From assembly GCF_030817475.1 (NCBI RefSeq), contig NZ_JAUSZJ010000002.1, positions 4,788,626 to 4,852,625 of the forward strand: 64,000 nucleotides of DNA, written 5' to 3'. The translations under genes and the position numbers were made by a program. The DNA is from Streptomyces sp. V2I9 (GTDB lineage Bacteria > Actinomycetota > Actinomycetes > Streptomycetales > Streptomycetaceae). The notes beneath the pieces were generated by a model. The model had not been told where the DNA came from. It saw nothing but the letters and a program-made list of their open reading frames with translations, and searched no databases. Below, in pieces: positions 53,029 to 62,231 of the stretch (the first letter of the stretch is position 1; the number at the start of each line of letters is the position of its first letter).

Positions 53029-53610
53029 TCAGGACAGATCGCGGCGCATCACCCAGCGGTGCCGCTTGTCGCTCTTGGCCTCCGTCCGCCGTACCCGCCG
53101 GAACCCGGCCCGCTCGAACATGTCCATCGTCCCGACGTAGGCGAGCGTCGGATTGACCCGGCCGCCCTCCGGATCCACCGGATACCCCTCGACGGCCGGC
53201 GCACCGTGTGCCCGCGCGTGCTCGACGGCCCCCTCCAGCAGCCCCGAGGCGACGCCCCGGCCACGGAACTCCTTCCGTACGACGAAACACGTCACGGACC
53301 ACACGGGCAGGTCGTCCACCGGGGTGATCGTCCTGGAGGCGGTCAGCCGGTCCAGCTGGCGGCGCGGGGCCACATTGCACCAGCCGGCCACCTCGCCGTC
53401 CACGAAACCGAGCACACCGGGCGGCGGATCGGCCTTCTCCGCCAGGGCACGCAGGTGCTCGCCCCGTTCCTCGGCGGTCATCCGCCCGTAGTCCCCGGTG
53501 GACAGCCGCCACGCCATGCACCAGCAGGTGTGGGCGCTCTTCCTGGGCTGAAGCACCTGGCGGACGTCGTCCCACAGATCCGCCGTGGCGGGCCGTACTT
53601 CCAGACTCAT
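53029..53610 (-). CDS. GNAT-family N-acetyltransferase
   Basis: A 193-residue acetyltransferase with motif A in VTCFVVRKEFRGRGVASGLL. An N-terminal part contains KSAHTCWCMAWRLSTGDYG, and a C-terminal VGTMDMFERAGFRRVRRTEA gives the usual GNAT ending. It is the last gene of a five-gene minus-strand chain linked by four-base overlaps. A resistance or tailoring role is possible, but its substrate is not evident. Confidence 0.85.
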   Translation of the reverse strand: MSLEVRPATADLWDDVRQVLQPRKSAHTCWCMAWRLSTGDYGRMTAEERGEHLRALAEKADPPPGVLGFVDGEVAGWCNVAPRRQLDRLTASRTITPVDDLPVWSVTCFVVRKEFRGRGVASGLLEGAVEHARAHGAPAVEGYPVDPEGGRVNPTLAYVGTMDMFERAGFRRVRRTEAKSDKRHRWVMRRDLS

Positions 53611-54680
53611 GCTGCTACTTCACTCTCTCGTGTACGGGGCCGGCGGGCGCCGGTCCCGGTCAGCGCGGCGATCAGCACCGCGAGGGCGTGCCGGCACTGC
53701 TTCTCTCCCGCGTCCAGATGGGTGACCAGCCGGACGGTCCCGGGGTCCGGGGCGGTCACCAGCACTCCTTCCTGTGCGGCGCGGGCCACGACCTCGTCGG
53801 CACGGGGGGCCTCGACGAGGACGATGTTGGTCTCCGGCGGACGCACCGCGAAGCCCGCTTCGCCCAGGCCCCGCGCCAGCAGCCGGGCATGGGCATGGTC
53901 CTCGGCGATCCGCTCCACATGGTGGGTCAGGGCGTACAGTCCCGCGGCGGCCAGCATGCCCGACTGCCGCATGCCTCCGCCCATGCCGTGCCGGAGCTTC
54001 CGCGCTCTCGGCAGGATCCCGCCGCTCAGCAGCAGGAGCGAGCCGACCGGCGCTCCCAGCCCCTTGGACAGGCACACCGCGATGGAGTCGGCGGTCTCCC
54101 CGTACCGTTCGGCCGGCGTCCCGCTCGCCGCCATGGCGTTCCAGATCCGGGCGCCGTCCATGTGCACGGCGATGCCCAGCGCGGCCGTCAGCTCCCTGAT
54201 CCCGCGCAGGTCCTCCAGCGGCTGGACCGTGCCGCCGGCCCGCGTGTGGGTCTGCTCCACCGCCACGGCCCGGCTGCCGAGGGTGTACGCGTTCCCCCGC
54301 CGCACCACCCCGGCCAGCAGCTCCGCCGTGAGCACCCCGCGCGGAGCCGCCACCGTACGGGTCTGTATCCCGCCGTAGCGCGCGGGAGAGCCCTCCTCGT
54401 GTGCCAGCACATGTGCCTCGGCCTCGCACACCAGCTCCTCGCCGGGCCCGGCGAGGAGCTGGAGCGCGATCTGGTTGGCCATCACTCCGGACGGGGTGAA
54501 CAGGGCGCCGGAGAAACCGAAGAGCGCGGCGGCCCGCTCCTCCAGGGCGCGGACGGTGGGGTCCTCGCCGAAGAGGTCGTCGCCGACCTCCGCGGCGGCC
54601 ATCGCGGCCCGCATTCCGGGCCCCGGCCGGGTCACGGTGTCGCTGCGCAGATCGACGGGCGGGTGATCCTCGTGGCTCAT
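53607..54680 (-). CDS. Threonine aldolase family PLP enzyme, predicted beta-hydroxytryptophan retro-aldolase
   Basis: A 357-residue PLP fold-type I enzyme of the low-specificity L-threonine aldolase group. Signatures are VDLRSDTVTRPGPGMRAAM, DDLFGEDPTVRALEERAA, VHMDGARIWNA and the PLP Lys in AVCLSKGLGAPVGSLL. These enzymes split beta-hydroxy-alpha-amino acids to glycine and an aldehyde. With a beta-hydroxytryptophan cassette and an aldehyde dehydrogenase in the same cluster, cleavage of (chloro-)beta-hydroxytryptophan to indole-3-carbaldehyde is the natural role. This is inference. Overlaps its neighbours by four bases at both ends. Confidence 0.88.
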   Translation of the reverse strand: MSHEDHPPVDLRSDTVTRPGPGMRAAMAAAEVGDDLFGEDPTVRALEERAAALFGFSGALFTPSGVMANQIALQLLAGPGEELVCEAEAHVLAHEEGSPARYGGIQTRTVAAPRGVLTAELLAGVVRRGNAYTLGSRAVAVEQTHTRAGGTVQPLEDLRGIRELTAALGIAVHMDGARIWNAMAASGTPAERYGETADSIAVCLSKGLGAPVGSLLLLSGGILPRARKLRHGMGGGMRQSGMLAAAGLYALTHHVERIAEDHAHARLLARGLGEAGFAVRPPETNIVLVEAPRADEVVARAAQEGVLVTAPDPGTVRLVTHLDAGEKQCRHALAVLIAALTGTGARRPRTRESEVAA

Positions 54681-55402
54681 GACGTCGCGTCACCTTCCGT
54701 TCGGCGTGGGGGTGGAGTGAGGTCGCGGGCCGCCATCCAGTCCAGCAGGGGCCGCACCAGCTCCCAGGTCTCCCGCACGAGGTCCAGGGCGCGCGGGGTG
54801 TGCAGTCCGTCCGCCGGACCGTAGCGGCGGCCCGCGTCGATCTTGCGGTGGCGCAGCAGGTCCAGCCGCGGGTGGTCGGCGGGAATGCCGCGCGGCCGGG
54901 TCGTGAGCCGGTCCCCGCCCAGGGTGAAGCCCCGGTCGCGGAGCCGGCCGGTGATCTCCGCCAGCTCCGCGCCGCCGTCCTCGTCCTGGACGGCGGCGCG
55001 GAAGCGGGCGACCTCGGCCCCGCCGTAGGGGTACCAGCGGCCGGAGGCGTACAGGCCGTCCCGGTCCACGTGCACCCACAGCCCCAGACAGGGCAGCAGG
55101 TCCAGATACGCGCCCTGGTAGGTCTTGTACGGGGACTTGTCGTGCGACATGCGGGTGTCCCGGACCGGGCCCAGCACCCGCACCCCGGCCGGCACTCCGG
55201 CGGGCCCGCCCTCCCCGGCCGGCTCCGGGGAGCCGGCCGGGGAGAAGAGCGCGGTCAGTTCGGCCGCCAGCTCGTCCATCGGCGCCCGGACGTCCCGCTC
55301 GTACCGCTCGCGCAGGCGCAGCCTCCAGGTCTCCTTGTCGTTGGCGTCCGCGAGGTCCGCGTACAGGCGCAGTGCCGACGGCGGGAAGCCGCTGAACGTC
55401 AC
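54677..55402 (-). CDS. DUF2461 domain protein
   Basis: A 241-residue protein starting at GTG 55402 (TFSGFPPSALRLYADLADAN). It matches DUF2461/PF09365: NDKETWRLRLRERYERDVRA, DTRMSHDKSPYKTYQGAYLD and LYASGRWYPYGGAEVARFR. The family is widespread and of unknown function. Its translation is coupled to both the SHMT-like gene upstream and the aldolase downstream by four-base overlaps, so it is presumably needed in the pathway, which is unusual for this family. Confidence 0.85.
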   Translation of the reverse strand: MTFSGFPPSALRLYADLADANDKETWRLRLRERYERDVRAPMDELAAELTALFSPAGSPEPAGEGGPAGVPAGVRVLGPVRDTRMSHDKSPYKTYQGAYLDLLPCLGLWVHVDRDGLYASGRWYPYGGAEVARFRAAVQDEDGGAELAEITGRLRDRGFTLGGDRLTTRPRGIPADHPRLDLLRHRKIDAGRRYGPADGLHTPRALDLVRETWELVRPLLDWMAARDLTPPPRRTEGDATS

Positions 55403-56799
55403 AGCGGGTACCCCGGCAGGGGGTGGGCGGCGCACAGCCGGGAGACCCGGGCGCGCACCCGTTCGCGCAGCGGGTCCGGCAGGACGCCGCCCGGTGCGCG
55501 CAGCGCGGTGAGCACGTCCGCGACCAGGTCGGCGCACTCGACGACGGCCGTCCGGTCCATGCCCCGCGCGGCCAGCGTGTTGGTTCCCAGGCGCAGTCCG
55601 CCCGTCACCCGCACCGCCGTGGTGTCGCCGGGGACCCGGTTGCGGTTGACGACGATCCCGCAGGACTCCAGGGCCTGCTCGGCCACGTCCCCGGTGACGC
55701 CGGTGGCCCGCAGGTCGAGGAGGACCATATGGGTGTCGGTCCCGCCGGTGACCAGCTCGAAGCCCCGCTCCAGGAGCCGTTCGGCGATCGCCTGCGCACC
55801 GTCCGCGAGCCGCTTGGCGACCTCCGCGAAACCGGGCCCGGCCACGAAGTCCAGGGCACGGGCCTTGGCCGCCACGGACGCCAGGTCGGGGGTGCCCTGC
55901 GTGAAGGGGAACACGGCCCGGCGCAGCGTCGCGGCCAGGGTGCCGCGCTCGGGACCCGGCGTACGGGCGTCGCGGCCCAGCAGGATCAGGCCGCCGCGCG
56001 GCCCGTACAGCTGCTTGTAGGTGCTGGTGGTCGTCACATGGGCGTGATCGACGGGGTTGGGGTGGAGACCGGCCGCGACCAGTCCCGCGATGTGCGAGAT
56101 GTCGGCCAGGAGGTAGGCGCCGGCCTCGTCCGCGATCTCCCGGAACCGGGCGAAGTCGATGGAACGCGGGTACGCGCTCGCCCCGCACACGATCAGCTTG
56201 GGCCGGTGTTCCAGGGCCAGTTCACGGATCTGCGCGTAGTCGAGCAGCCCCTCGGGGGTCACCCGGTAGCCGTGGGCGCGGTAGTGGCGTCCGGTGACCG
56301 AAGCGGGGGAGCCGTGGGTGAGGTGGCCGCCGCAGTCCAGGTCGAGGCCGAGCAGGGTGTCGCCGGGGTCGAGCAGCGCCGTGATCACGGCGAGGTTGGC
56401 GGACGAGCCGGAGTGCGGCTGCACGATGGCGTCCCGCGCCCCGAAGGCCGCGCACGCCCGCTCGATCGCCAGGCGCTCGATCTCGTCCGCCACCCCGCAG
56501 CCCGCGTGGTAGCGGTTGCCCGGATACCCCTCGGCGGTCAGATTGCCGAGGACGCTGCCCTCGCAGGCCAGGACGGAGGGGTCGGCGACGCTGGACGCGG
56601 CGACCATCATCAGGGTGTCGCGCTGGCGTGCCGTCTCGCGGGCCAGCAGGTCGTACAGGGCGCGGTCGTTCTCCCGGAGGCGGGTACCCGCGTGCGCGGC
56701 GAAGCCGGCCAGGTCCGGCAGGGGCGGGTGCGGGGCGGCGCCGGGGAACGGGGCCTCCTCGACAGGGCCGGTGAGGGCCGCGGGCAGGGTGAGACTCAT
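55399..56799 (-). CDS. SHMT-family PLP enzyme, predicted alpha-methylserine synthase (FmoH-like)
   Basis: A 466-residue serine hydroxymethyltransferase relative. Conserved features are LTAEGYPGNRYHAGCGVADE, VQPHSGSSANLAVI, ADISHIAGLVAAGLHPNP and the PLP Lys in TTTSTYKQLYGPRGG. Canonical GlyA has THK(T/S)LRGPRGG, so Tyr replaces the His before the Lys. It is overlapped by the Cy-A-PCP gene (ATGA), which indicates that it supplies that module's amino acid. FmoH of the JBIR-34/-35 cluster is, from memory, an SHMT-like enzyme making alpha-methylserine from alanine. The same is proposed here. Cleavage of beta-hydroxy amino acids is the alternative. Confidence 0.85.
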   Translation of the reverse strand: MSLTLPAALTGPVEEAPFPGAAPHPPLPDLAGFAAHAGTRLRENDRALYDLLARETARQRDTLMMVAASSVADPSVLACEGSVLGNLTAEGYPGNRYHAGCGVADEIERLAIERACAAFGARDAIVQPHSGSSANLAVITALLDPGDTLLGLDLDCGGHLTHGSPASVTGRHYRAHGYRVTPEGLLDYAQIRELALEHRPKLIVCGASAYPRSIDFARFREIADEAGAYLLADISHIAGLVAAGLHPNPVDHAHVTTTSTYKQLYGPRGGLILLGRDARTPGPERGTLAATLRRAVFPFTQGTPDLASVAAKARALDFVAGPGFAEVAKRLADGAQAIAERLLERGFELVTGGTDTHMVLLDLRATGVTGDVAEQALESCGIVVNRNRVPGDTTAVRVTGGLRLGTNTLAARGMDRTAVVECADLVADVLTALRAPGGVLPDPLRERVRARVSRLCAAHPLPGYPL

Positions 56800-59700
56800 G
56801 ACTGTCCCTTCTCGGAGTGGTCCGTGCCGGGCTCGGCCGGGGCGGTGGCCGGTCCGTCGTGGGGGCCGGGGGCGGCGCCCCCGTCCTCCTCGGCGTCCAG
56901 TTCGCCGAACGTCTCGGCGGCGGCGACGGCCTCGGCGCCGTACGTCTCGTCCGTGGCGATGTGCCGGGCGAGTTCGGAGATCACCGGGCTCCGGAACACG
57001 GTCTTGACCGGGACCGGCACCCCGAGCAGCTCCTTGAGCAGCCCCGCGAGCCGGGTCCCGCTGAGCGAATCGCCGCCCAGGGTGTAGAAGTTGTCGCCGG
57101 GCAGCGCTCCGTCGAGGCCGAGGATGTCCGCGACCGCGGCGCACACGACGAGCTCCAGCGCGCCGCCCGCCCCGGCGCCGTCGCCCTCGGGCCGTGCGGC
57201 GTCGTCGCCCGGTCGCCGCTGCCCGGCGGTCGATGCCAGCAGCAGCCGGTCGACCTTGCCGTTGCGGGTGAGCGGCAGTTCGGCCAGCACCGTCAGCGCG
57301 GCCGGCACCAGATGGCCCGGCAGCCGGCCGGCCAGCCGCGTCAGGACCCGGTCGCCCGCCTCCGGCCCGGCGTCCGCGACGGCCACGACGTAGGCGTGCA
57401 GTCGCCGCACCCCGTGCGCGCTGGCGGGGGCCACGACCACCGCCGCCTCGACCTCCGGGTCCTGGCGCAGCTCCGCCTCGATCTCGCCCAGCTCGATCCG
57501 GTGCCCCTGGATCTTCACCTGGAAGTCGTCCCGGCCGAGGATCTCGATGGCGCCGTCCGGCAGATACCGGCCCAGGTCGCCGGTGAGGTAGGCCCGTTCG
57601 CCGGTCTCCGGGAGGTGCACGAACCGGGCGGCGGTCCGCTCCGGGTCGTTCCAGTAGCCGAGCGCGAGCCCGACGTCACTGGCCACCGCCATCTCGCCGA
57701 CGACCCCCAGCGGACGCTCGTGCGCCGTCGCGTCGACGATGTAGTAGCTCTGGTTGGTGATCGGCCTGCCGTACGGGATGCTCGTCCACTCCGGGTCGAC
57801 CGCGCCGATCGGCTGGAACAGCGACCAGCAGATCGTCTCGGTCGGGCCGCCCGATCCCACCACCTCGATCCGCGGGCTCTGCGCCCGCAGCCGGTCGGGC
57901 AGGGTCAGCGGTATCCAGTCGCCCGAGAGCACCGACAGCCGCAGCGACTCCAGTGCGCGGCCCCCGCCCCGGCGCTCGCGCACCTCGGCCTCTCCGACCA
58001 GCAGTTCCATCAGCACGGGCACGGAGTTCCACAGGGTGACCCGCTCGGCCCGCACCAGTTCGGCCCAGACATCGGGCTCGGCGTGCTCGAACGGCGGGGG
58101 CACCACGACGGTGCCCCCCCGGGTCAGCACCCCGAACACGTCGTAGATCGAGGCGTCGAAGTGCAGTCCCGAGATGGCCAGCAGCCGGTCGTGCGGCCCG
58201 ACCCCGAAGCGCTCGGCCACATCGCTGATCAGGTTGACCACGCCGATGTGGTCCACCATCACTCCCTTGGGCTCACCGGTGGAGCCCGAGGTGAAGATGG
58301 TGTACGCCAGGTCGGCAGGGGTCTGCGCGATGCCGGGCAGGGTGGCGGGCCCGGTCTCGAAGTCCCGGTCCACCCGGTAGCGGCGCGCGGTGGGCGGCCA
58401 GCTGATCCGGGAGTCCAGCGAGGACTGCGTGAGGATGCGGTCCACCTTCGCGTCGGCCAGCAGCCGGCGCAGCCGCTCCGCCGGCACGGACGGGTCCAGC
58501 GGCAGATAGGCGGCCCCGGAGGCGAGGATGCCGTACACCGCGGCGTACTGCTCCCAGCCCTTCTCCATCACGACGGCGATCAGCTCACCGGCCTTCGCCC
58601 CGTGCTCGCGCAGCGTGTGCCCGATCCGCCAGGAGTACGCCGCCAGTTCGGCGTAGCTGAGCCGCCGCCGCGCGTCCACCACCGCCTCCGCGTCGGGGGT
58701 CCGCTCCGCCTGCCGGGCGAACAGCTCGTGCAGGGTGACGTACGGGATCTGCCCGGCGGTGTCGTTGACCTCGCGGCGCAGCGCCCGCTCGGCCGGCGGG
58801 ATCAGGTCGAACCGTGCGGCGCGCAGGGCGTCCGGGTCGTCGGTGAGCCGCCTCAGCAGGTCCACGTAGACCCCGAAGGCGGCGTCGACGAAGCCCGGCG
58901 CGAAGGCCCCCTCCACGAAGTCCCAGATCACCCGGAGTTCGCCCGCCAGCTCGCGCAGTTGCACGTCCAGCGAGACCTGGGGCGTCTGGGAGATCGAGTA
59001 GACCTCGTGGCCCAGGTCCGTCACGGGCCTGCGCACCGGGTAGTCGAGCAGGCTCGTGACGACGACGGGCATGCCGGCCTGCGTGCCCGCCCCGTGCAGC
59101 CGGGTCAGCTCCCGCAGCACCCGGACCCCGTTGAAGGAGCCGTGCGCCACATCGCGGGCGAGCTGGTCCCGCAGGGCGTGCGCGCGGTCCAGGAAGGTCG
59201 CGCCCGACCCGTCGGCGACGAGCATCACCGCGTTGGTGAAGTCGCCCAGCACCCCGGTGATGCCGGGGTGCACGGCCGGCCGCTGGAAGACCGGGTAGTT
59301 GATCGTGAAGTCGCGCTCCTCGGCCCAGCACCGCACCACCTCGGCGAACGCGGCGGTGAGCAGGACGGACGGGGTCAGCCCCGCACCCTGCGCGCGCTCG
59401 GTGAACCGCTGCCACTCGGCGGGGGAGAGGCGGTGCTCCCGGCGCCCGAAGCGGACCTCGCCGCCGGGCTCCCCGGCCGCCCCGGTCCTCCCCGCGCTCC
59501 CGGCGGGCAGCGACGGGGCGGGCGGCAGGGTCGGCACCCGTTCCGTCCAGTAGTCGCGGGCGGTACGGAAGGCGTCGGTGTGCGGCAGGGCCTCGGCGCG
59601 CCAGCGGGCGTACTCGGAGAAGTCGATGCCGGGCTCGGGGAGTTCGGCGTCCGGGTCCTCGTACAGGTCGATCAGCTCGGGGAACAGGACCTGGAAGGCG

Positions 59701-60167
59701 CTGGAGGCGTCCAGCACCTGGAGGTCGATCCCCAGATGGACCCGGCCCAGGTCCTCCGGCCCGCCCAGCCGGAGGATCCGCAGGTCGAAGAGGGGCCAGC
59801 TGCCCACCGGGAAGACCACATGACTCATCTGCTCCCGCAACGCGGCCAGCCGCTCCGCGACGGCGTCGGCGGAGCGATGGCGCAGATCCTCGACCGGGAT
59901 GTCGTACGGCAGCGGCTCGGCGGGGACCCACTGGGTGCCGTCGGTCCGGCCGATGGCGCGCAGCATCTCGTGACGGGCGACCACGGCCCGCCAGGCGGCG
60001 GCGAACCGGTCCGGGTCGAGGCCGGGGCGCTCCCACTCGAAGTAGCCGTAGCAGCCGACGCCGCCCAGCTCGACGGCCTCACCGCGCCCGATCATCAGGG
60101 CCTGCTGCGTCTCGGTCATCGGGAACGACCCGACGCTGCCCGGAGGGGCGGGGAGAAGCTCGGTCAT
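56796..60167 (-). CDS. NRPS Cy-A-PCP, predicted oxazoline-forming module (FmoA3-like)
   Basis: A 1123-residue tridomain protein. The Cy domain near 10-440 has DLQVLDASS (Asp148, Asp153, Ser156), the DxxxxDxxS of heterocyclisation domains, in place of HHxxxDG. The A domain near 460-960 reads IFTSGSTGEPKGVMVDH, LHFDASIYDVFG, LWNSVPVLMELL, LSGDWIPLTLP and GGPTETICWSL. The PCP has Ser1034 in NFYTLGGDSLSGTRL, followed by a 70-residue acidic Ala/Gly tail. By-eye specificity residues D-A-Y-N-V-S-S-C-W keep Asp235 and resemble the Cys-type group in part. With the adjoining SHMT gene, alpha-methylserine cyclised to 4-methyloxazoline is the favoured product, as in FmoA3 of JBIR-34/-35. Confidence 0.9.
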   Translation of the reverse strand: MTELLPAPPGSVGSFPMTETQQALMIGRGEAVELGGVGCYGYFEWERPGLDPDRFAAAWRAVVARHEMLRAIGRTDGTQWVPAEPLPYDIPVEDLRHRSADAVAERLAALREQMSHVVFPVGSWPLFDLRILRLGGPEDLGRVHLGIDLQVLDASSAFQVLFPELIDLYEDPDAELPEPGIDFSEYARWRAEALPHTDAFRTARDYWTERVPTLPPAPSLPAGSAGRTGAAGEPGGEVRFGRREHRLSPAEWQRFTERAQGAGLTPSVLLTAAFAEVVRCWAEERDFTINYPVFQRPAVHPGITGVLGDFTNAVMLVADGSGATFLDRAHALRDQLARDVAHGSFNGVRVLRELTRLHGAGTQAGMPVVVTSLLDYPVRRPVTDLGHEVYSISQTPQVSLDVQLRELAGELRVIWDFVEGAFAPGFVDAAFGVYVDLLRRLTDDPDALRAARFDLIPPAERALRREVNDTAGQIPYVTLHELFARQAERTPDAEAVVDARRRLSYAELAAYSWRIGHTLREHGAKAGELIAVVMEKGWEQYAAVYGILASGAAYLPLDPSVPAERLRRLLADAKVDRILTQSSLDSRISWPPTARRYRVDRDFETGPATLPGIAQTPADLAYTIFTSGSTGEPKGVMVDHIGVVNLISDVAERFGVGPHDRLLAISGLHFDASIYDVFGVLTRGGTVVVPPPFEHAEPDVWAELVRAERVTLWNSVPVLMELLVGEAEVRERRGGGRALESLRLSVLSGDWIPLTLPDRLRAQSPRIEVVGSGGPTETICWSLFQPIGAVDPEWTSIPYGRPITNQSYYIVDATAHERPLGVVGEMAVASDVGLALGYWNDPERTAARFVHLPETGERAYLTGDLGRYLPDGAIEILGRDDFQVKIQGHRIELGEIEAELRQDPEVEAAVVVAPASAHGVRRLHAYVVAVADAGPEAGDRVLTRLAGRLPGHLVPAALTVLAELPLTRNGKVDRLLLASTAGQRRPGDDAARPEGDGAGAGGALELVVCAAVADILGLDGALPGDNFYTLGGDSLSGTRLAGLLKELLGVPVPVKTVFRSPVISELARHIATDETYGAEAVAAAETFGELDAEEDGGAAPGPHDGPATAPAEPGTDHSEKGQS

Positions 60168-60278
60168 GGTCGGACTCCATTCGGTGTGACGGGCCGCTGG
60201 CGGCCGGTGGCGTGTACGTGCCCGGGGTCCGGGCCGGGGCGTCCCTCTGCGGAGCAGCGTGAGGCTAGGGGCGGCGGG

Positions 60279-62165
60279 TTAGCCGCCGGTTATGTTCGGG
60301 GCCGCCGCCAGGGGCCGGGCCCCTTCCTCCAGAGGCCGGGCGCCTTCCTCCAGGGAGAGCGCGAAGAGCCGGACGAGGGGATGGAAGAGGTAGCAGGGCT
60401 GGCCCGCCTCGTCCGCGCCGCTGACCTCCAGCAGCGCGGCGTCCGCGAGCGCCTCCAGCAGCCGTTCGGCGGCGGCCTCCGGCAGCTCCAGGGCCGTTGC
60501 CGCGTCGGCCGCCGGGAACGGCCGGGGGCCGAGCGCCGCCAGGGTGGGGAACACCGTCCGCACCTCGGGATCCAGCGCCCGCCAGGAGGGCAGCAGCGAG
60601 GTGTGGACGTCCAGCTCGCCCGTGTGCAGCTCGCGCAGCCGGGTGCGGGGGTCCGCCAGTCTGCGGGCCAGCCGGTCGGGGGGCGAGAGCGGGCGGGCGG
60701 CGATCCTCGTCCCGGCGATCCGCAGGGCGAGCGGCAGCCCCGCGCAGTGCTCGATGATCGCGGCCGCCGCACCGCCCGCGGCCGCCACCCGGTCGGGTCC
60801 GGCCGCCGCCGCGAGCAGCCTCATGGCGTCCCCTGCCGCCAGCGGGGCCAGCGCCACGGTGTGCGCCCCGGCCACGGTGGGCAGGGCGGTGCGCCCGGTG
60901 ACCAGCACCGCGGGCTCCGGGGAGTTGGGCAGCAGCGCCCCCAACTGGGAGGCGCCCGACGCGTTGTCCAGCACGATCAGCAGCTGCCGGCCGCGGGTCC
61001 GCTCCCGGTACACGTGCGTCAGCCGGTCCAGGTCCTCGGCGTCCGCGGCGCCCTCCGCCGGGCAGCCCAGCGCCCGCAGCAGCCGCCGCAGCACCCGCGC
61101 GGGGTGCCTCGGCGTGCCGTCGGCGGAGCGCAGGTCGGCGTAGAGCTGGCCGTCGGGGAAGTACCGCCGGCACCGGTGGGCCGCGTGCACGGCCAGGGTG
61201 GTCTTGCCCAGCCCCGCCATACCGGTGACCAGCACCCGGCGGGGCCGTACCGTGCTCTCCCGTCCGGGGGCCAGAGCACGGCACAGCAGCTCCAGTTCGG
61301 GGCCGCGCCCGGTGAAGTCGACGGTGTCGGGGGGCAGCATGGCGGGAGCCCCGGCGGCCGGACCCGCGGGGCCGGAAGGGGTCGCCGGGCGGGCGGGGGC
61401 GGCGGCCGGCGAAGCGGCGGAGGGCGGCCTCCGGTCCAGCGTGCCGTCCAGCAGGGCCTGGTAGGCGGCACGAAGCTCCTCGCCCGGCGACACCCCGAGC
61501 TCCTCGGCGAGCACCGCCCGGCCGTGGTGGTAGAGATGGATGGCGTCCGCCTGCCTCCCGGACCGGCACAGGGCGGTCATCAGCTGGCACCGGATGCGCT
61601 CGCGCAGCGGGAACTCCGCCACGAGTCCGGTCAGTTCGCCGGTGATCCGCCGGTGCCTCCCGAGCGCCAGGTCCGCTTCGATGCGGTGCTCCAGCGCCAC
61701 CGCGCGGGCCTCCACCAGACGGGGGGCCTCGATGTCCGCGAGGTATTCGCTGGCATTGGCGAAGGGCTGCCCGTTCCACTGCGCGAGGGCGTCGCGCAGC
61801 AGATCGGCCGCCTTTTCGAATTCCTCCGCCACCAGGGCGTCGCGGCCGTCGGACGACAGCCTCTCGAATTCCCGGAGGTCGAGCTTCGCGTCGCCTACGC
61901 GCATGGCATATCCCGGTGGCCTGCGGACGATTGCGGCGTCGTCGCCGAGTATCTTGCGCAGGCGGGAAACATACGTGTAGATCTGGGCGCTGAAGGTTGC
62001 CGGGGGGTCCCAGCCCCACAGCAGCCGGCACAGCCGCTCATCGGGGACCACCTCTTCGTGTGCGACGAGGAGCGCGGCGAGCACGGTGTGCAGCTTGGCC
62101 CCCGAGAGTGCGACCCGCTGGCCGCCCCGCCGTACCTCTACCGACCCGAGCACTCGGAATTCCAT
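60279..62165 (-). CDS. AfsR/SARP regulator with NB-ARC ATPase domain, no TPR half
   Basis: A 628-residue regulator starting MEFRVLGSVEVRRGGQR. The winged helix spans about 1-90 (LSGAKLHTVLAALLVAHEEV, WDPPATFSAQIYTYVSRLR), with a BTAD near 95-240 (EFERLSSDGRDALVAEEFEK, LGVSPGEELRAAYQALLDG). An NB-ARC P-loop ATPase follows near 290-560 (VLVTGMAGLGKTTLAVHAA, LLIVLDNASG, HCAGLPLALRIAGTRIA). Full AfsR proteins end with a TPR region; here the protein stops just after YLFHPLVRLFALSLEEGARP, where a short duplication of LEEGARP occurs. It follows the same strand as the NRPS operon, 111 bases before its start, and probably activates it. Confidence 0.88.
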   Translation of the reverse strand: MEFRVLGSVEVRRGGQRVALSGAKLHTVLAALLVAHEEVVPDERLCRLLWGWDPPATFSAQIYTYVSRLRKILGDDAAIVRRPPGYAMRVGDAKLDLREFERLSSDGRDALVAEEFEKAADLLRDALAQWNGQPFANASEYLADIEAPRLVEARAVALEHRIEADLALGRHRRITGELTGLVAEFPLRERIRCQLMTALCRSGRQADAIHLYHHGRAVLAEELGVSPGEELRAAYQALLDGTLDRRPPSAASPAAAPARPATPSGPAGPAAGAPAMLPPDTVDFTGRGPELELLCRALAPGRESTVRPRRVLVTGMAGLGKTTLAVHAAHRCRRYFPDGQLYADLRSADGTPRHPARVLRRLLRALGCPAEGAADAEDLDRLTHVYRERTRGRQLLIVLDNASGASQLGALLPNSPEPAVLVTGRTALPTVAGAHTVALAPLAAGDAMRLLAAAAGPDRVAAAGGAAAAIIEHCAGLPLALRIAGTRIAARPLSPPDRLARRLADPRTRLRELHTGELDVHTSLLPSWRALDPEVRTVFPTLAALGPRPFPAADAATALELPEAAAERLLEALADAALLEVSGADEAGQPCYLFHPLVRLFALSLEEGARPLEEGARPLAAAPNITGG

Positions 62166-62231
62166 CCATCGCCCCATTCGTGATTCATGGGAAGAACCTG
62201 AGGACGACACTAATGGAAGCTGCTTTTTTCT

